From: Spartobacteria bacterium
Lineage (GTDB): Bacteria; Verrucomicrobiota; Verrucomicrobiia; Chthoniobacterales; UBA10450
Direction: 5' to 3'
Length of the DNA: 64,000 nt
NCBI GenBank assembly: GCA_003134765.1
Contig: PLCM01000022.1
Span: 62,001-126,000, forward strand
In this document: positions 34,298 to 42,941 of the stretch, piece by piece
How the letters are laid out: each line of letters starts with the position of its first letter
Numbering within the stretch: the first letter of the stretch is position 1
The notes under the pieces: model-generated
Database searches by the model: none
Seen by the model: only the letters and a program-made list of their open reading frames with translations
Told to the model about the DNA's origin: nothing
Translations under genes and position numbers: made by a program

Positions 34298-34782
34298 AGA
34301 AAAAAATCCTCACCGCCCAACAGGCAAGCCTCCTTGGGAAAGAGATGCGGGAAAACCGACGCAAACTTGTTTTCACGAACGGCTGCTTCGATTTGCTCCA
34401 CGCCGGCCACGTGCGTTACCTCGAGGCTGCGCGCGGGCTCGGCGATGCGCTCCTCGTCGCGATCAATGGCGATGAATCCGTCCGCGCGCTCAAAGGCGAA
34501 GGCCGTCCACTCAACCACGCGGCGGACCGCGCGGAAGTAATTGCCGCGCTCGAATGCGTGGATCACGTCGTGATTTTTCCAGAAGTCCGCGCAACGACCT
34601 TGCTCGAGACGGTGCGGCCGGAGATCTATGTGAAAGGCGGCGACTACACGAAGTCGACTTTGGACGCCGAGGAGCGCGCCGCGCTGGAGAGAATAGGAGC
34701 GGAAATTCGGATTCTGCCCTTCGCGGCCGGACACTCCACGTCCAGGCTGCTCGAGAAGATCAAAGAGCAAGACGGCGCATGA
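34294..34782 (+). CDS. rfaE2: Heptose-1-phosphate adenylyltransferase
   Basis: A stand-alone 162-aa nucleotidyltransferase equivalent to the C-terminal half of HldE. Motifs are VFTNGCFDLLHAGHVRYLE (HxGH), ALLVAINGDESVRALKG, RAEVIAALECVDHVVIF and the downstream IYVKGGDYTKSTLDAEER. It makes ADP-glycero-manno-heptose for lipopolysaccharide. The matching heptose kinase and phosphatase are not in the window. ATGA overlaps link it to the genes on both sides. Confidence 0.92.
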   Translation: MKKKILTAQQASLLGKEMRENRRKLVFTNGCFDLLHAGHVRYLEAARGLGDALLVAINGDESVRALKGEGRPLNHAADRAEVIAALECVDHVVIFPEVRATTLLETVRPEIYVKGGDYTKSTLDAEERAALERIGAEIRILPFAAGHSTSRLLEKIKEQDGA

Positions 34783-35357
34783 AGAAGTTGGGGCTGGGAA
34801 TCCTTGGATCGGGCAAGGGAAGTAATTGCCGCGCGATTCTTGAGCACATCAGTGCCGGCAAACTGCCGGCGGAAGCCCGCCTCATTGTCTCCGATGTTTT
34901 CGAGGCCGGAATTCTCGATATCGCGCGCGAATTTCGGGTTCCAAATGTTTATCTTCCACCGGGAAAATTTCGGACGCGGCTCGAGCCCAATGTGGAAATG
35001 GAACTGGTGCGGCTGCTCCGGGAAGCTGAAGTGGAGCTGGTCGTTCTCGCCGGCTTCATGCGCGTCCTGAAAGAGCCGATGCTCGCGGCGTTTCCTCGCC
35101 GCATCATTAACATTCATCCTTCGTTGTTGCCGAAGTTTCCCGGGGTCGAGTCGTGGAAACAGGCCCTGGAGGCCGGGGAGAAAATCGCCGGTTGCTCAGT
35201 GCACTACGTCGATGCCGGAATCGATAGCGGCGAAATCATCGCGCAACGAAATGTGCCCGTCCTGCCCGGCGATACCCCGGAGTCCTTGCATGCCCGGATC
35301 CAAATCGCCGAGCGCGCTCTTTACCCGGAAATCATCGCGCAGTTCTGCGAGGCCTGA
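34779..35357 (+). CDS. purN: Phosphoribosylglycinamide formyltransferase
   Basis: A 192-aa GAR transformylase of purine synthesis. It shows LGILGSGKGSNCRAIL, AGFMRVLKEPMLAAF, the catalytic segment RIINIHPSLLPKFPG, and GCSVHYVDAGIDSGEIIAQRNVPV with the conserved His and Asp. The ATG at 34779 overlaps the rfaE2 stop. A purine gene linked to a lipid kinase and heptose gene is unusual but seems a fixed coupling here. Confidence 0.93.
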   Translation: MKKLGLGILGSGKGSNCRAILEHISAGKLPAEARLIVSDVFEAGILDIAREFRVPNVYLPPGKFRTRLEPNVEMELVRLLREAEVELVVLAGFMRVLKEPMLAAFPRRIINIHPSLLPKFPGVESWKQALEAGEKIAGCSVHYVDAGIDSGEIIAQRNVPVLPGDTPESLHARIQIAERALYPEIIAQFCEA

Positions 35358-35416
35358 GACCACGCAGAAAATCTGGAACGCATTAATTCCGTGTTTCCTG
35401 CTCCTGATCATGATCC

Positions 35417-35466
35417 CACTCCTGATCTTTTCAAAACGCCCGAAGGAAAGATCAAGATCAGGAGTG
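35417..35466. repeat. CACTCCTGATCT inverted repeat
   Basis: The 12-bp arms 35417-35428 and 35455-35466 are exact reverse complements, preceded by TCCTGATCATGATC. The same words occur in the 15225-15313 element. It lies between convergent purN and gpsA. Confidence 0.75.
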
Positions 35467-35476
35467 GCGGAGGGTG

Positions 35477-36478
35477 CTACGCGCGCTCCGCCTTTTGGTC
35501 GCGCCCGAGAAGTTCCTGCATCGCCTGGTCGGGCCGCTTGCCTTCGTGCACGATGGAATAAACCTGATCGATGATCGGCGTCTCGATCTGCAATTTTCGC
35601 GCACACTCGTAGGCGCTTTTCGCGGTCGGTATTCCTTCCGCGATCATATGGGTCGTGCCCGAAATCTGGCCAAGCGTTTCGCCGCGGGCCAGTTTTTCGC
35701 CGACCCGACGATTCCGGCTGAGTCGGCTAAAACAGGTCGCGATCAGATCTCCGGCGCCACTCAAACCGTAGAACGTTCGCGGATTCCCGCCCATCGCCGT
35801 GCCGAGGCGCAAGAGCTCCGCGAGCGAACGCGTGACGAGAGCTGCTTTCGAATTATCCCCGAGCCCGAAGCCGTCGCTCGCGCCGGCCGCAATGGCAAAA
35901 ACATTTTTCAACGCACCGCCGAGTTCGATGCCGATGGTTTCATCGCTCGAGTAAATCCGGAAGCGTTCGCTGCCGAGATACGATTGCAGCTCTTCGGCGC
36001 ACTGCGAATTGCGGCAGCCGAGAACAGCCGCGGTCGGCAGATCTCGTGAAACTTCCACCGCCAGATTCGGACCGGAAAGAACGGCGACCGTGTGATCTGG
36101 AAACAAGCCGTGTAATACCTCGCTCATGCGCAGGCCGCTGCCATGCTCGATACCCTTGGTGCCACTCAACAACACCGCGCCGGAACTCGGCCGCGCGTCT
36201 CGCAGCCGGGTGGCAACCGCGCGCAGCGCGAGAGAAGGTGTGACAAACACGATGAGATCCGCGCTCGCGCAGTCGCCGATCTCGCTCGTCACCTGGACTG
36301 ACTCCGGGAGCTTGATCCCCGGGAGATACTCGCAGTTCTCGCGCGTCTCGCGCAGCCTCGCCGTGCGCTCGGGGTCGTTCCCCCAAAGCGTGATCGCGTT
36401 TCCGCGCTTCGACCAAAGAATGGCAAGCGCCGTTCCCCAGCCGCCTGCTCCGACGATTGCCGTGTGTCCAATACTCAC
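35477..36478 (-). CDS. gpsA: NAD(P)-dependent glycerol-3-phosphate dehydrogenase
   Basis: A 333-aa enzyme that reduces dihydroxyacetone phosphate to sn-glycerol-3-phosphate for phospholipids. It has the dinucleotide motif AIVGAGGWGTALA, VTPSLALR, LSGTKGIEHGSG, LSGPNLAVEVSRDLPTA, the catalytic-Lys region ELGGALKNVFAIAAG and a later RNRRVGEKLARGE. The GTG start at 36478 forms a GTGA overlap with the plsY stop. The longer frame to 36604 overlaps plsY coding and is rejected. Confidence 0.95.
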   Translation of the reverse strand: MSIGHTAIVGAGGWGTALAILWSKRGNAITLWGNDPERTARLRETRENCEYLPGIKLPESVQVTSEIGDCASADLIVFVTPSLALRAVATRLRDARPSSGAVLLSGTKGIEHGSGLRMSEVLHGLFPDHTVAVLSGPNLAVEVSRDLPTAAVLGCRNSQCAEELQSYLGSERFRIYSSDETIGIELGGALKNVFAIAAGASDGFGLGDNSKAALVTRSLAELLRLGTAMGGNPRTFYGLSGAGDLIATCFSRLSRNRRVGEKLARGETLGQISGTTHMIAEGIPTAKSAYECARKLQIETPIIDQVYSIVHEGKRPDQAMQELLGRDQKAERA

Positions 36479-37104
36479 TTCCGGCTGAAGCGTTGTTCGG
36501 TTCCCTTGAGAAGACGAGAAAAATTCGAGCAATGCCGCCAGAGGACAAGGCCCATGCACAAAATGGAAAAAAACACCAGCGCCCAGGTGTCGATTAGTTT
36601 CCAATGCGCGAAAAGGCTGGCGATAATCGGCAGCGAAATCGACGCGACGATCGAGGCAAGTGACACGTAACGGGTGATCTCAAAGACGACTACCCAAACC
36701 AGAAAAACAAAAGGCACCACCAACGGCATGAGACCGAAGAGCGCGCCCGCCGAAGTCGCGACCCCTTTGCCACCTTTGAAGCCGAGCCAAACCGGAAACG
36801 TGTGGCCGACGACACACAGCATGGCGGTGAGGATCGCAAAATATTCCGCGTAAGGCTTCGCCGCCGGCCAGTATTTCACCAGGATGAAAGCGAGGCGAAC
36901 CGCTGCGAATCCTTTGAAAGCATCAAGAACGAAAACCGGGTAGCCCCATCGCTTGCCCAAAACGCGCAGGACGTTCGTCGCCCCGATATTGCCGCTGCCG
37001 GCCGAGCGGACGTCAACGCCGGCAAGGCGACCCGCAAGATATCCTGCTGGAAAGGAACCGAACAAATAGCCGAGTGCGCCGCAGGCAAGAGCTAGAACCC
37101 ACAC
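36475..37104 (-). CDS. plsY: Glycerol-3-phosphate acyltransferase PlsY
   Basis: A 209-aa, multi-helix membrane acyltransferase using acyl-phosphate. Conserved motifs are YLFGSFPAGYLAGRL, VRSAGSGNIGATNVLRVLGK, and VGHTFPVWLGFKGGKGVATSAG. Coupled to gpsA, so the product of GpsA is acylated by PlsY to lysophosphatidic acid. It lies 21 bp downstream of mnmG on the same strand. Confidence 0.95.
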   Translation of the reverse strand: MWVLALACGALGYLFGSFPAGYLAGRLAGVDVRSAGSGNIGATNVLRVLGKRWGYPVFVLDAFKGFAAVRLAFILVKYWPAAKPYAEYFAILTAMLCVVGHTFPVWLGFKGGKGVATSAGALFGLMPLVVPFVFLVWVVVFEITRYVSLASIVASISLPIIASLFAHWKLIDTWALVFFSILCMGLVLWRHCSNFSRLLKGTEQRFSRK

Positions 37105-37125
37105 GGATTTCCTTTCGCCGCCCAG

Positions 37126-38997
37126 TTACCCGCCGGCTGGCTGCGCGAGTTTCTTTTTTTGGAGCCAGATCGAAATGATGGAGATGTCGGCGGGCGTAAT
37201 CCCGCTGACCTGTGCGGCATGGCCCAAAGATGAGGGACGAAGGGCGGATAATTTTTGCCGAGTTTCGCGCCGCAGTCCCGCGATGGTTTCGTAGTCGAGA
37301 TCCGCCGGTATCAGGCGGGCTCGATCGCGAAACAATTTTGCATTCTGCGCGGTCTGCCGGTTTACATAACCCTCATACTTCAGATCGGTCTCAACCAACT
37401 CCCAGGACTCAGGCGCCGCCAGGTTCCTGATGTCGGCCGGCAAAGCTTGGAGATTGAACTCAGGCATTTTCAGGAGTGAAGTCAGCGGTTTCCCGTCGAT
37501 CGTAATTTCGCGAACCGATCGGCGCAATTTTTCCAGCGCCTCCTTTTTCCTCTGGAACAATTCATGACGGGCCGAATCTACGAGCCCGACTTCGAATCCA
37601 CGGGCGGTCAATCGTTGATCGGCGTTATCATGCCGGAGCGAGAGCCGTTCTTCGGCGCGACTGGTAAACATTCGGTAGGGCTCATCCGTTCCGAGGCTAA
37701 TCAGATCATCGATCAGGACGCCGATGTAAGCCTCTTTGCGCGAAACCAGGAATGGCTCGCGGTTTTGCACTTGGAGAGCAGCGTTTGATCCAGATATAAG
37801 TCCTTGAGCTGCAGCTTCTTCGTATCCAGATGTCCCGTTTACTTGACCTGCAAAATAGAGACCTCGGATAAGCTTTGTCTCCAAGGTTCCGTTCAACTGG
37901 GTCGGCGGGAAAAAATCGTATTCCACGGCATAACCGGGCCGCATCAACTCGGCCTGCTCCAGTCCCGGAATTGAGCGAATGAACTCGACCTGGACGTCGT
38001 AGGGTAGACTCGTCGACAATCCATTGACGTAGAATTCCTCCGTGTGCCGGCCCTCAGGCTCGAGGAAAACCTGGTGCGCCAGCTTATCGGGAAATTTGAC
38101 GATCTTATCCTCAATAGAAGGGCAATAACGCGGCCCGGTGCCCTCAATCCGTCCCGAATACAAAGCCGATTTGTCCAGGTTTTCCCGAATGATTTGGTGG
38201 GTTCGGGTGGTCGTGTAGGTTATCCAGCAAGGCAATTGTTCCACGGGGAACGCCGCCGAATTCAAGGTAAACACATCGTCGGGCAGTTGCTCTTCGGGTT
38301 GCGGCAGGAAGCTGAAATAAGGAGGAGGAACGTCCCCCAACTGCTCTTCGCAGCGATCGAAGTTGATTGATCGCCGATTGATTCGGCACGGCGTTCCCGT
38401 CTTGAACCGGCCAACTTCGAATCCAAGCTGGCGCAGCGACTCGCTCAGCCCCGAGCTTGCGTCAGCCATGCGTCCACCAGGTCGCGTGTGTGCCCCGACA
38501 TGAAGTAACCCGCGAAGAAATGTCCCGGAGGTCACGACGATGGCTCCGGCGCCGAATCTCATTCCAATGTCCGTTTCCACGCCTGTCACGCTGGATCGCG
38601 CGTCGGTGAGGATTTGGGATACCGTCGCCTGTTTGATGTCCAGGTTCGGAGCCCGTTCGAGGATGGCCTTCATCCGGAATTGATAGGCCTTCTTATCGCA
38701 TTGGACTCGCGGAGCGCGCACGCTGGGACCCTTCGTCCGGTTCAACAACCGGAATTGCAAGCCCGTTGCGTCGGCGTTCAGGCCCATGGCCCCTCCAAGG
38801 GCATCGATTTCCCGAACGATCTGCCCTTTACCCAATCCCCCGATGGCGGGGTTGCATGACATTTGGGCGACTGTATCGAGGTTCTGTGTCAAAAGAAGAG
38901 TCGCGCTGCCCAGCCGCGCAGAGGCCAGGGCCGCTTCGACGCCGGCATGCCCGCTGCCGATCACAATCACGTCGTAATGTTTTCTCCCCGCCTTCAT
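37126..38997 (-). CDS. mnmG: tRNA uridine-5-carboxymethylaminomethyl modification enzyme MnmG
   Basis: A 623-aa FAD-binding protein. It shows DVIVIGSGHAGVEAALASAR, TVAQMSCNPAIGGLGKGQIVREIDALGG, GTFLRGLLHVGAHTRPGGRM, FEVGRFKTGTPCRI, GLYFAGQVNGTSGYEEAAAQG and DEPYRMFTSRAEERLSLRHDNAD. With MnmE it modifies the wobble uridine of several tRNAs. The ATG at 38997 overlaps the cdd stop codon (ATGA). A parS sequence covers the junction. MnmE, RsmG, ParA and ParB are not in the window. Confidence 0.96.
   Translation of the reverse strand: MKAGRKHYDVIVIGSGHAGVEAALASARLGSATLLLTQNLDTVAQMSCNPAIGGLGKGQIVREIDALGGAMGLNADATGLQFRLLNRTKGPSVRAPRVQCDKKAYQFRMKAILERAPNLDIKQATVSQILTDARSSVTGVETDIGMRFGAGAIVVTSGTFLRGLLHVGAHTRPGGRMADASSGLSESLRQLGFEVGRFKTGTPCRINRRSINFDRCEEQLGDVPPPYFSFLPQPEEQLPDDVFTLNSAAFPVEQLPCWITYTTTRTHQIIRENLDKSALYSGRIEGTGPRYCPSIEDKIVKFPDKLAHQVFLEPEGRHTEEFYVNGLSTSLPYDVQVEFIRSIPGLEQAELMRPGYAVEYDFFPPTQLNGTLETKLIRGLYFAGQVNGTSGYEEAAAQGLISGSNAALQVQNREPFLVSRKEAYIGVLIDDLISLGTDEPYRMFTSRAEERLSLRHDNADQRLTARGFEVGLVDSARHELFQRKKEALEKLRRSVREITIDGKPLTSLLKMPEFNLQALPADIRNLAAPESWELVETDLKYEGYVNRQTAQNAKLFRDRARLIPADLDYETIAGLRRETRQKLSALRPSSLGHAAQVSGITPADISIISIWLQKKKLAQPAGG
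38237..38252. promoter_or_regulatory. Degenerate parS-like palindrome
   Basis: TGTTCCACGGGGAACG inside mnmG differs from the site at 38997-39012 only at position 10 (G for T) and the last base. It may be a second, weaker ParB site or chance. Confidence 0.35.
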
Positions 38998-39392
38998 GTT
39001 CCACGTGGAACCAGGATTCCCTGGCCAGGCAAAGGCAGGAGATCGGCCAGTGAAAATTGCTGGCTCTTCCCGGACAGCGTCCAACTGGTGATGACGAGAT
39101 GAGGCGAAAACTCGGCCAGGACCTGCCGACATGCTCCGCATGGCACGATTGGCACCTCGGTGTCGGCGATGATCGCGATGGCTTCGAAAGTCATTTCGCC
39201 TTGTTCGATTGCTTTGACCGCACACACACGTTCGGCGCAGATGGTTAGTCCCAACGACACATTTTCCACGTTGCAACCTGAAAACACCAAGCCTGACTTG
39301 GATCGAAGTGCCGCCCCCACCAAAAAGTGGGAGTAAGGCGCATACGCTCTCAAACGGGCTGCCTCCGCCGCATCTTTAAGATCACTTATCAT
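38994..39392 (-). CDS. cdd: Cytidine deaminase
   Basis: A 132-aa homotetrameric-type enzyme. It has the zinc/catalytic motif LTICAERVCAVKA (CAE), PCGACRQVLAEFSPHLVI and the substrate region SGCNVENVSLG. It deaminates cytidine or deoxycytidine for pyrimidine salvage. Its TGA overlaps the mnmG start, and its ATG overlaps the upstream TVP38-like stop by 11 bp. The C-terminus LVPRGT is partly dictated by the embedded parS sequence. Confidence 0.93.
   Translation of the reverse strand: MISDLKDAAEAARLRAYAPYSHFLVGAALRSKSGLVFSGCNVENVSLGLTICAERVCAVKAIEQGEMTFEAIAIIADTEVPIVPCGACRQVLAEFSPHLVITSWTLSGKSQQFSLADLLPLPGQGILVPRGT
38997..39012. promoter_or_regulatory. parS centromere-like site
   Basis: TGTTCCACGTGGAACC is an inverted repeat identical to the parS form described in Pseudomonas and two changes from the Bacillus consensus. 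It covers the end of cdd and the first base of mnmG, and the overlapping codons are compatible with both proteins. ParB-bound parS sites usually lie near the replication origin. Confidence 0.75.
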
Positions 39393-40164
39393 GCGGTACC
39401 AGGAAGACAGGCTGCGGGGTTAAGTCCAAATCCTTGGATGGACTTGAATTTGATTGAATTGCCTCGTTTTGAGCTTGTTGTAAAAGTCGTAAAGCGATTC
39501 TGCCCAAAAGGATAAGCACGATTGCGGCACTGGCAAATCCCCCCAGCCAGATCCAATATTCAATCGCTCGCGGATGACTTTTCCCCCGCGCCAGATTCAA
39601 CCCCAGCTGCCCCAACGTTCCTAAATACGAGTAGAGAAACAATCCCGGGGCCTGACCAACCGCTACCCATAACATGCACGTTCGAAACCGAATCTTGGTC
39701 AATCCGTAAAGATAATTCAGGAGGCTTGTCGGGAAAAGCGGGTGCAGCTGGCTCAGCAAAATAATTTTCCATCCTTCTTTTTCGATGGCTGGTTCCAACG
39801 CAACGAGCGTCCGGTTGCGCATCAGTTTTCGCTTTAGCCATTGCCGCCCAATGGATCGACTGATGAAGAACGAGATCGCCGCGCCCCCGACGTTTCCAAG
39901 CAGCGCAATGAGAAAGCCCCACCAGAGACCAAAGAAAAAGCCGGCGCCGACACTCAGCACACCGCCGGGTAAAAGGAGGACGTTGCAGCAGGCGTAAAGA
40001 AACGGATACCAAATAGCGCTCCAGGCTCCCCAGCGCATGACACGTTGCTGCACGTTGGCCAGGAGTTCGACCAAAGGGAAAAGCCGGCTCAGCAAAAACA
40101 AGAGCAAGCCTGCGACGAACAGACCGCTCAATTGCAGAATGATCGCGCGCCGGATTTGAACCAT
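39382..40164 (-). CDS. TVP38/TMEM64-family (VTT domain) membrane protein
   Basis: A 260-aa protein with 5-6 hydrophobic helices and the SNARE-associated/VTT core. Motifs include FLYACCNVLLLPGGVLSVGAGFFFGLWWGFLIALLGN, FFISRSIGRQWLKRKL, LSQLHPLFPTSLLNYLYGLTKIRF and GQAPGLFLYSYLG. Relatives (DedA/TVP38) are thought to move lipids between leaflets. The upstream neighbour is the homocysteine methyltransferase gene. Confidence 0.88.
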   Translation of the reverse strand: MVQIRRAIILQLSGLFVAGLLLFLLSRLFPLVELLANVQQRVMRWGAWSAIWYPFLYACCNVLLLPGGVLSVGAGFFFGLWWGFLIALLGNVGGAAISFFISRSIGRQWLKRKLMRNRTLVALEPAIEKEGWKIILLSQLHPLFPTSLLNYLYGLTKIRFRTCMLWVAVGQAPGLFLYSYLGTLGQLGLNLARGKSHPRAIEYWIWLGGFASAAIVLILLGRIALRLLQQAQNEAIQSNSSPSKDLDLTPQPVFLVPHDK

Positions 40165-40215
40165 CGCGCAACACTCATCGCTGCCAGCGACCCGCGCAAA
40201 TTGTCTGACCCTGCG

Positions 40216-41082
40216 TCATGGAGGCAGTTTTCCAATCGCGGCGGCAAGGGCCGCGATGTGGTTTGGCGTTGTGCCGCAACAACCGCCGAGTAGACGGGCC
40301 CCGCTGGCCACGATATCGCCCATCGACGCGGCGAATAATTCAGGAGTAACGTCGTAAAGTAGACGTCCGTCTTTTTGTCGTGGTTGTCCAGCGGTCGGAT
40401 AAACGGCGAAGAGATATTCGTCTGGAAGGTCTCGCAACACCGCCACCATTTCCTGCGGGGCGTTCATGCAGTTCAATCCTACAATCCGCGCGCCCATTTT
40501 CTTAAACCTGCCGAACGCTTCGGCGAGCGACATGCCACAGGAAAGCCGACCGTCCACACCGCAAGCCACAGCGCAAATTTCCGGCACGTCGCTCAGTTCT
40601 TTTTTCGCGAGCAAGGCGATCTCGATCTCCTCGAAGCCCGTGAAGGTCTCAAAGAAAATCAGATCGACGCCTCCGTCGAGCAACGCGTTGATCTGCTCAC
40701 GGAAACAGTTCGCCCGATCAATCCCCTGGGCCCGCGCCTGATCGGCCGTAATGCCCAGCGGCCCGACTGCTCCCGCAACATAAACATCATGGCCTTTCGC
40801 CGCGTCTCTCGCCACCCGAACCGCCGCCCGATTTATTTCGCCAACACGCTCCTCCATCCCACAGCACCGGAGACGAACGGCGTTGGCGCCAAATGTGTTC
40901 GTCTCGATCACTCGAGCGCCGGCGGCGATATATTCTTCGTGAACCCTTCGAATGCGCTCTGGCTCCGAGAGGCAGAGTTCTTCCAGGCATCGGTCGATCG
41001 ACACGCCGCTCTCGAGGAGTCGTGTCCCCATCGCGCCATCGCCGCAGACGATCCGTGATTGGAGTTCGTCCACTAAGTCCAT
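40216..41082 (-). CDS. Homocysteine S-methyltransferase family protein
   Basis: A 288-aa enzyme with the TIM-barrel Hcy-binding domain. Landmarks are CGDGAMGTRLLESG, ETNTFGANAVRL, AGAVGPLG, the zinc Cys of VGLNCMNAP, and the Cys pair LLGGCCGTTPNHI. It would methylate homocysteine using S-methylmethionine or another donor. MetH-like B12 domains are absent. It is in a leftward series with the cyclase-family gene 9 bp away. Confidence 0.9.
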   Translation of the reverse strand: MDLVDELQSRIVCGDGAMGTRLLESGVSIDRCLEELCLSEPERIRRVHEEYIAAGARVIETNTFGANAVRLRCCGMEERVGEINRAAVRVARDAAKGHDVYVAGAVGPLGITADQARAQGIDRANCFREQINALLDGGVDLIFFETFTGFEEIEIALLAKKELSDVPEICAVACGVDGRLSCGMSLAEAFGRFKKMGARIVGLNCMNAPQEMVAVLRDLPDEYLFAVYPTAGQPRQKDGRLLYDVTPELFAASMGDIVASGARLLGGCCGTTPNHIAALAAAIGKLPP

Positions 41083-41091
41083 TTTCTTCCC

Positions 41092-41919
41092 TTACGGCGG
41101 ACAGATCGCGAAGACCCGCGCAGGAAACCCGGAGCCGTCCTTTGGTTTTGGGAAGGTCGCCACGACAAGTGCGCCACTTTCCGGCACCTGATCAAGATTG
41201 GCCAGAAGCTCGATCTGATAATGATTCGTGCTCAAAATGTAGGTTTCGAGCGTGGCATCGTCCTTGGAAGCTGCGATGCCCGGATCGGTGTCCGTCGTCT
41301 CGTGTCCGGACGCAGTTATCTTGCTCTCCTCGTAAAGGTATTTCAGCGCCGGCAGGCTCCAGCCCGGGTAATGCGAAACGCCGGCTGAATCCTTGTTCTC
41401 CATCGCGGCGCCATCCGGCCACTTCTTCGACCAATCCGTTCGCATCGCGACAAAAGCGCCATTTGGAATCGGCCCGTGATCCGCCTCCCATTTCTTGACG
41501 CGCTCCAGCGACAACGTGTAGTCCGGGTTTTTCGCGCACTCGCTATGAACATCCACCACGACCAGCGGCAGAATCATTTCCTGAAGAGTGATCTGGTCCA
41601 CCGTCCTCAAGCCCCGGATAAAATGCGCCGGCGGATCGACATGCGTTCCCCATTGGCCCACATGAGTGTAGATCTCTGCGAAAAACCCTTCGCCCAGCGA
41701 GCCACGTCCTTTCTCATACCAGTAGGCGGTCTCACGTTTTTCGTCCGGAAATCCGTGCCACCGTGGAATTCCCGGACCAAAAGCGTGTGTTAGATCGACC
41801 ATCTTTTTCCCAGCCAGAACCTTCTGGATTTCCCAGAGTGACGACTCTGCCGAGAGGAGGTCGGTTCCGAGAAAGAGGCAAGCCAACACGCCGAGCCAGG
41901 CACGGAGAACAATCTTCAT
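41092..41919 (-). CDS. Exported cyclase-family (kynurenine formamidase-like) hydrolase
   Basis: A 275-aa protein with signal peptide (AWLGVLACLFLGTDLLSA). The metal-binding motif HVGQWGTHVDPPAHF (HxGTHxDxPxHF) is typical of PF04199. GFPDEKRE, MRTDWSKKW and SHYPGWSLPALKYL follow. Family members hydrolyse N-formylkynurenine, isatin or related amides. The periplasmic location makes the physiological substrate uncertain. Confidence 0.85.
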   Translation of the reverse strand: MKIVLRAWLGVLACLFLGTDLLSAESSLWEIQKVLAGKKMVDLTHAFGPGIPRWHGFPDEKRETAYWYEKGRGSLGEGFFAEIYTHVGQWGTHVDPPAHFIRGLRTVDQITLQEMILPLVVVDVHSECAKNPDYTLSLERVKKWEADHGPIPNGAFVAMRTDWSKKWPDGAAMENKDSAGVSHYPGWSLPALKYLYEESKITASGHETTDTDPGIAASKDDATLETYILSTNHYQIELLANLDQVPESGALVVATFPKPKDGSGFPARVFAICPP

Positions 41920-42143
41920 TTTCCGTTGTTAAATCATCGCTCAACAAGAAGCCAACAAGATCGAATAAGGCTGGACCTATTACGTCTGGGTTGGCGCGGA
42001 CAAATTTGTCGGAACTGGCGGGCGGTGTTATCAACAGGCTAATATTCACTCTGTTTGGGAGGTGAAAGAACGAATCCAACCGAGTTGTCCCCACCGATAA
42101 GATTAAGAACTGTCCTGCGTTTATTAATTAATTCTTAAAGAAG
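41920..42143. other. Divergent AT-rich intergenic region, possible origin
   Basis: A 224-bp spacer separates leftward genes (35.5-41.9 kb) from rightward genes (42.1-48.2 kb). Positions 42101-42160 contain 18 G/C of 60, far below the surroundings. TTATCAACA at 42028-42036 is one mismatch from the DnaA box TTATCCACA. No cluster of boxes and no dnaA is visible, so it may simply hold two promoters. Confidence 0.4.
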
Positions 42144-42908
42144 GTGTTAAAAACTTTGCCAACTGACTCAGCCGCGCTCGCCGATCCGGCGGTTTTGCCG
42201 CTGCCTCATACGCCGGTTACGGAAGCAATGGCAAACATTCCGTCCGAAGACGTGAACGACGGTTCGACTGACAGTTTGTTTGAGCATTTCGCGTGGCTCT
42301 ACATCTTTTGTCGCGAAAGACTTTTTCGTGATGATACGGTGCGAATGATCCAGGCCCTCTGGCCCAACAGACAACCGGTGCCGGGCGAGAAGATTATCGA
42401 GTTGGGATGCGGACCAGGATTTTATTCCTGCGGGCTGGCTGAGCGTTTCCGGGAAATTTCGGTTCTTGGTGTCGATCGTTCGCCGAGCCAGCTGACTTGG
42501 GCTCGCGAGAAGAGAAACGCCCTGCGGCTGAACAACTGCCGGTTTCAAAGCGATAACGTCCTCGAGCTTTCACATTCGGACTCGACCTTCGATGTCCTGA
42601 TTGCGTCACGCCTGTTCACGGTTCTGCCGAGTCGGCGTCTCGCGGTCGCTGAAATGTACCGTGTCCTTCGTCCGGGCGGCCGTTGTTTTATCGCGGAACC
42701 GCGCTGGGCGTTTTGGGCGTCAATTCCACTCTTCACCATGTGGCTCCTGGCCGGTCTGACCCATTTCAGGAACGGCTATCGCGAACCGAGCCGCGCCCGA
42801 GTGTTGTCGACCCGCGAGATGAACCGCCTGTTTGCTACCCAGCCGTGGCGAAAAATCGAAGTCTGGCGTGACGGCCGATATCAGTACGCCCTTTGCGAAA
42901 AGGGTTGA
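42144..42908 (+). CDS. Class I SAM-dependent methyltransferase
   Basis: A 254-aa methyltransferase with motif I IIELGCGPGFYSCGLAE, the adenosine-binding acidic residue in VLGVDRSPSQL, post-I NCRFQSDNVLEL, motif III FDVLIASRLFTVLPS and EMYRVLRPGGRCFIAEP. A hydrophobic C-terminal segment (ASIPLFTMWLLAGL) suggests membrane proximity. The start may be the GTG at 42144 or the ATG at 42228. It heads the rightward cluster and may modify a lipid or sugar. Confidence 0.85.
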   Translation: MLKTLPTDSAALADPAVLPLPHTPVTEAMANIPSEDVNDGSTDSLFEHFAWLYIFCRERLFRDDTVRMIQALWPNRQPVPGEKIIELGCGPGFYSCGLAERFREISVLGVDRSPSQLTWAREKRNALRLNNCRFQSDNVLELSHSDSTFDVLIASRLFTVLPSRRLAVAEMYRVLRPGGRCFIAEPRWAFWASIPLFTMWLLAGLTHFRNGYREPSRARVLSTREMNRLFATQPWRKIEVWRDGRYQYALCEKG

Positions 42909-42941
42909 CGCGCTGCGTTCGAACGCAGACAGCACGCCGGC

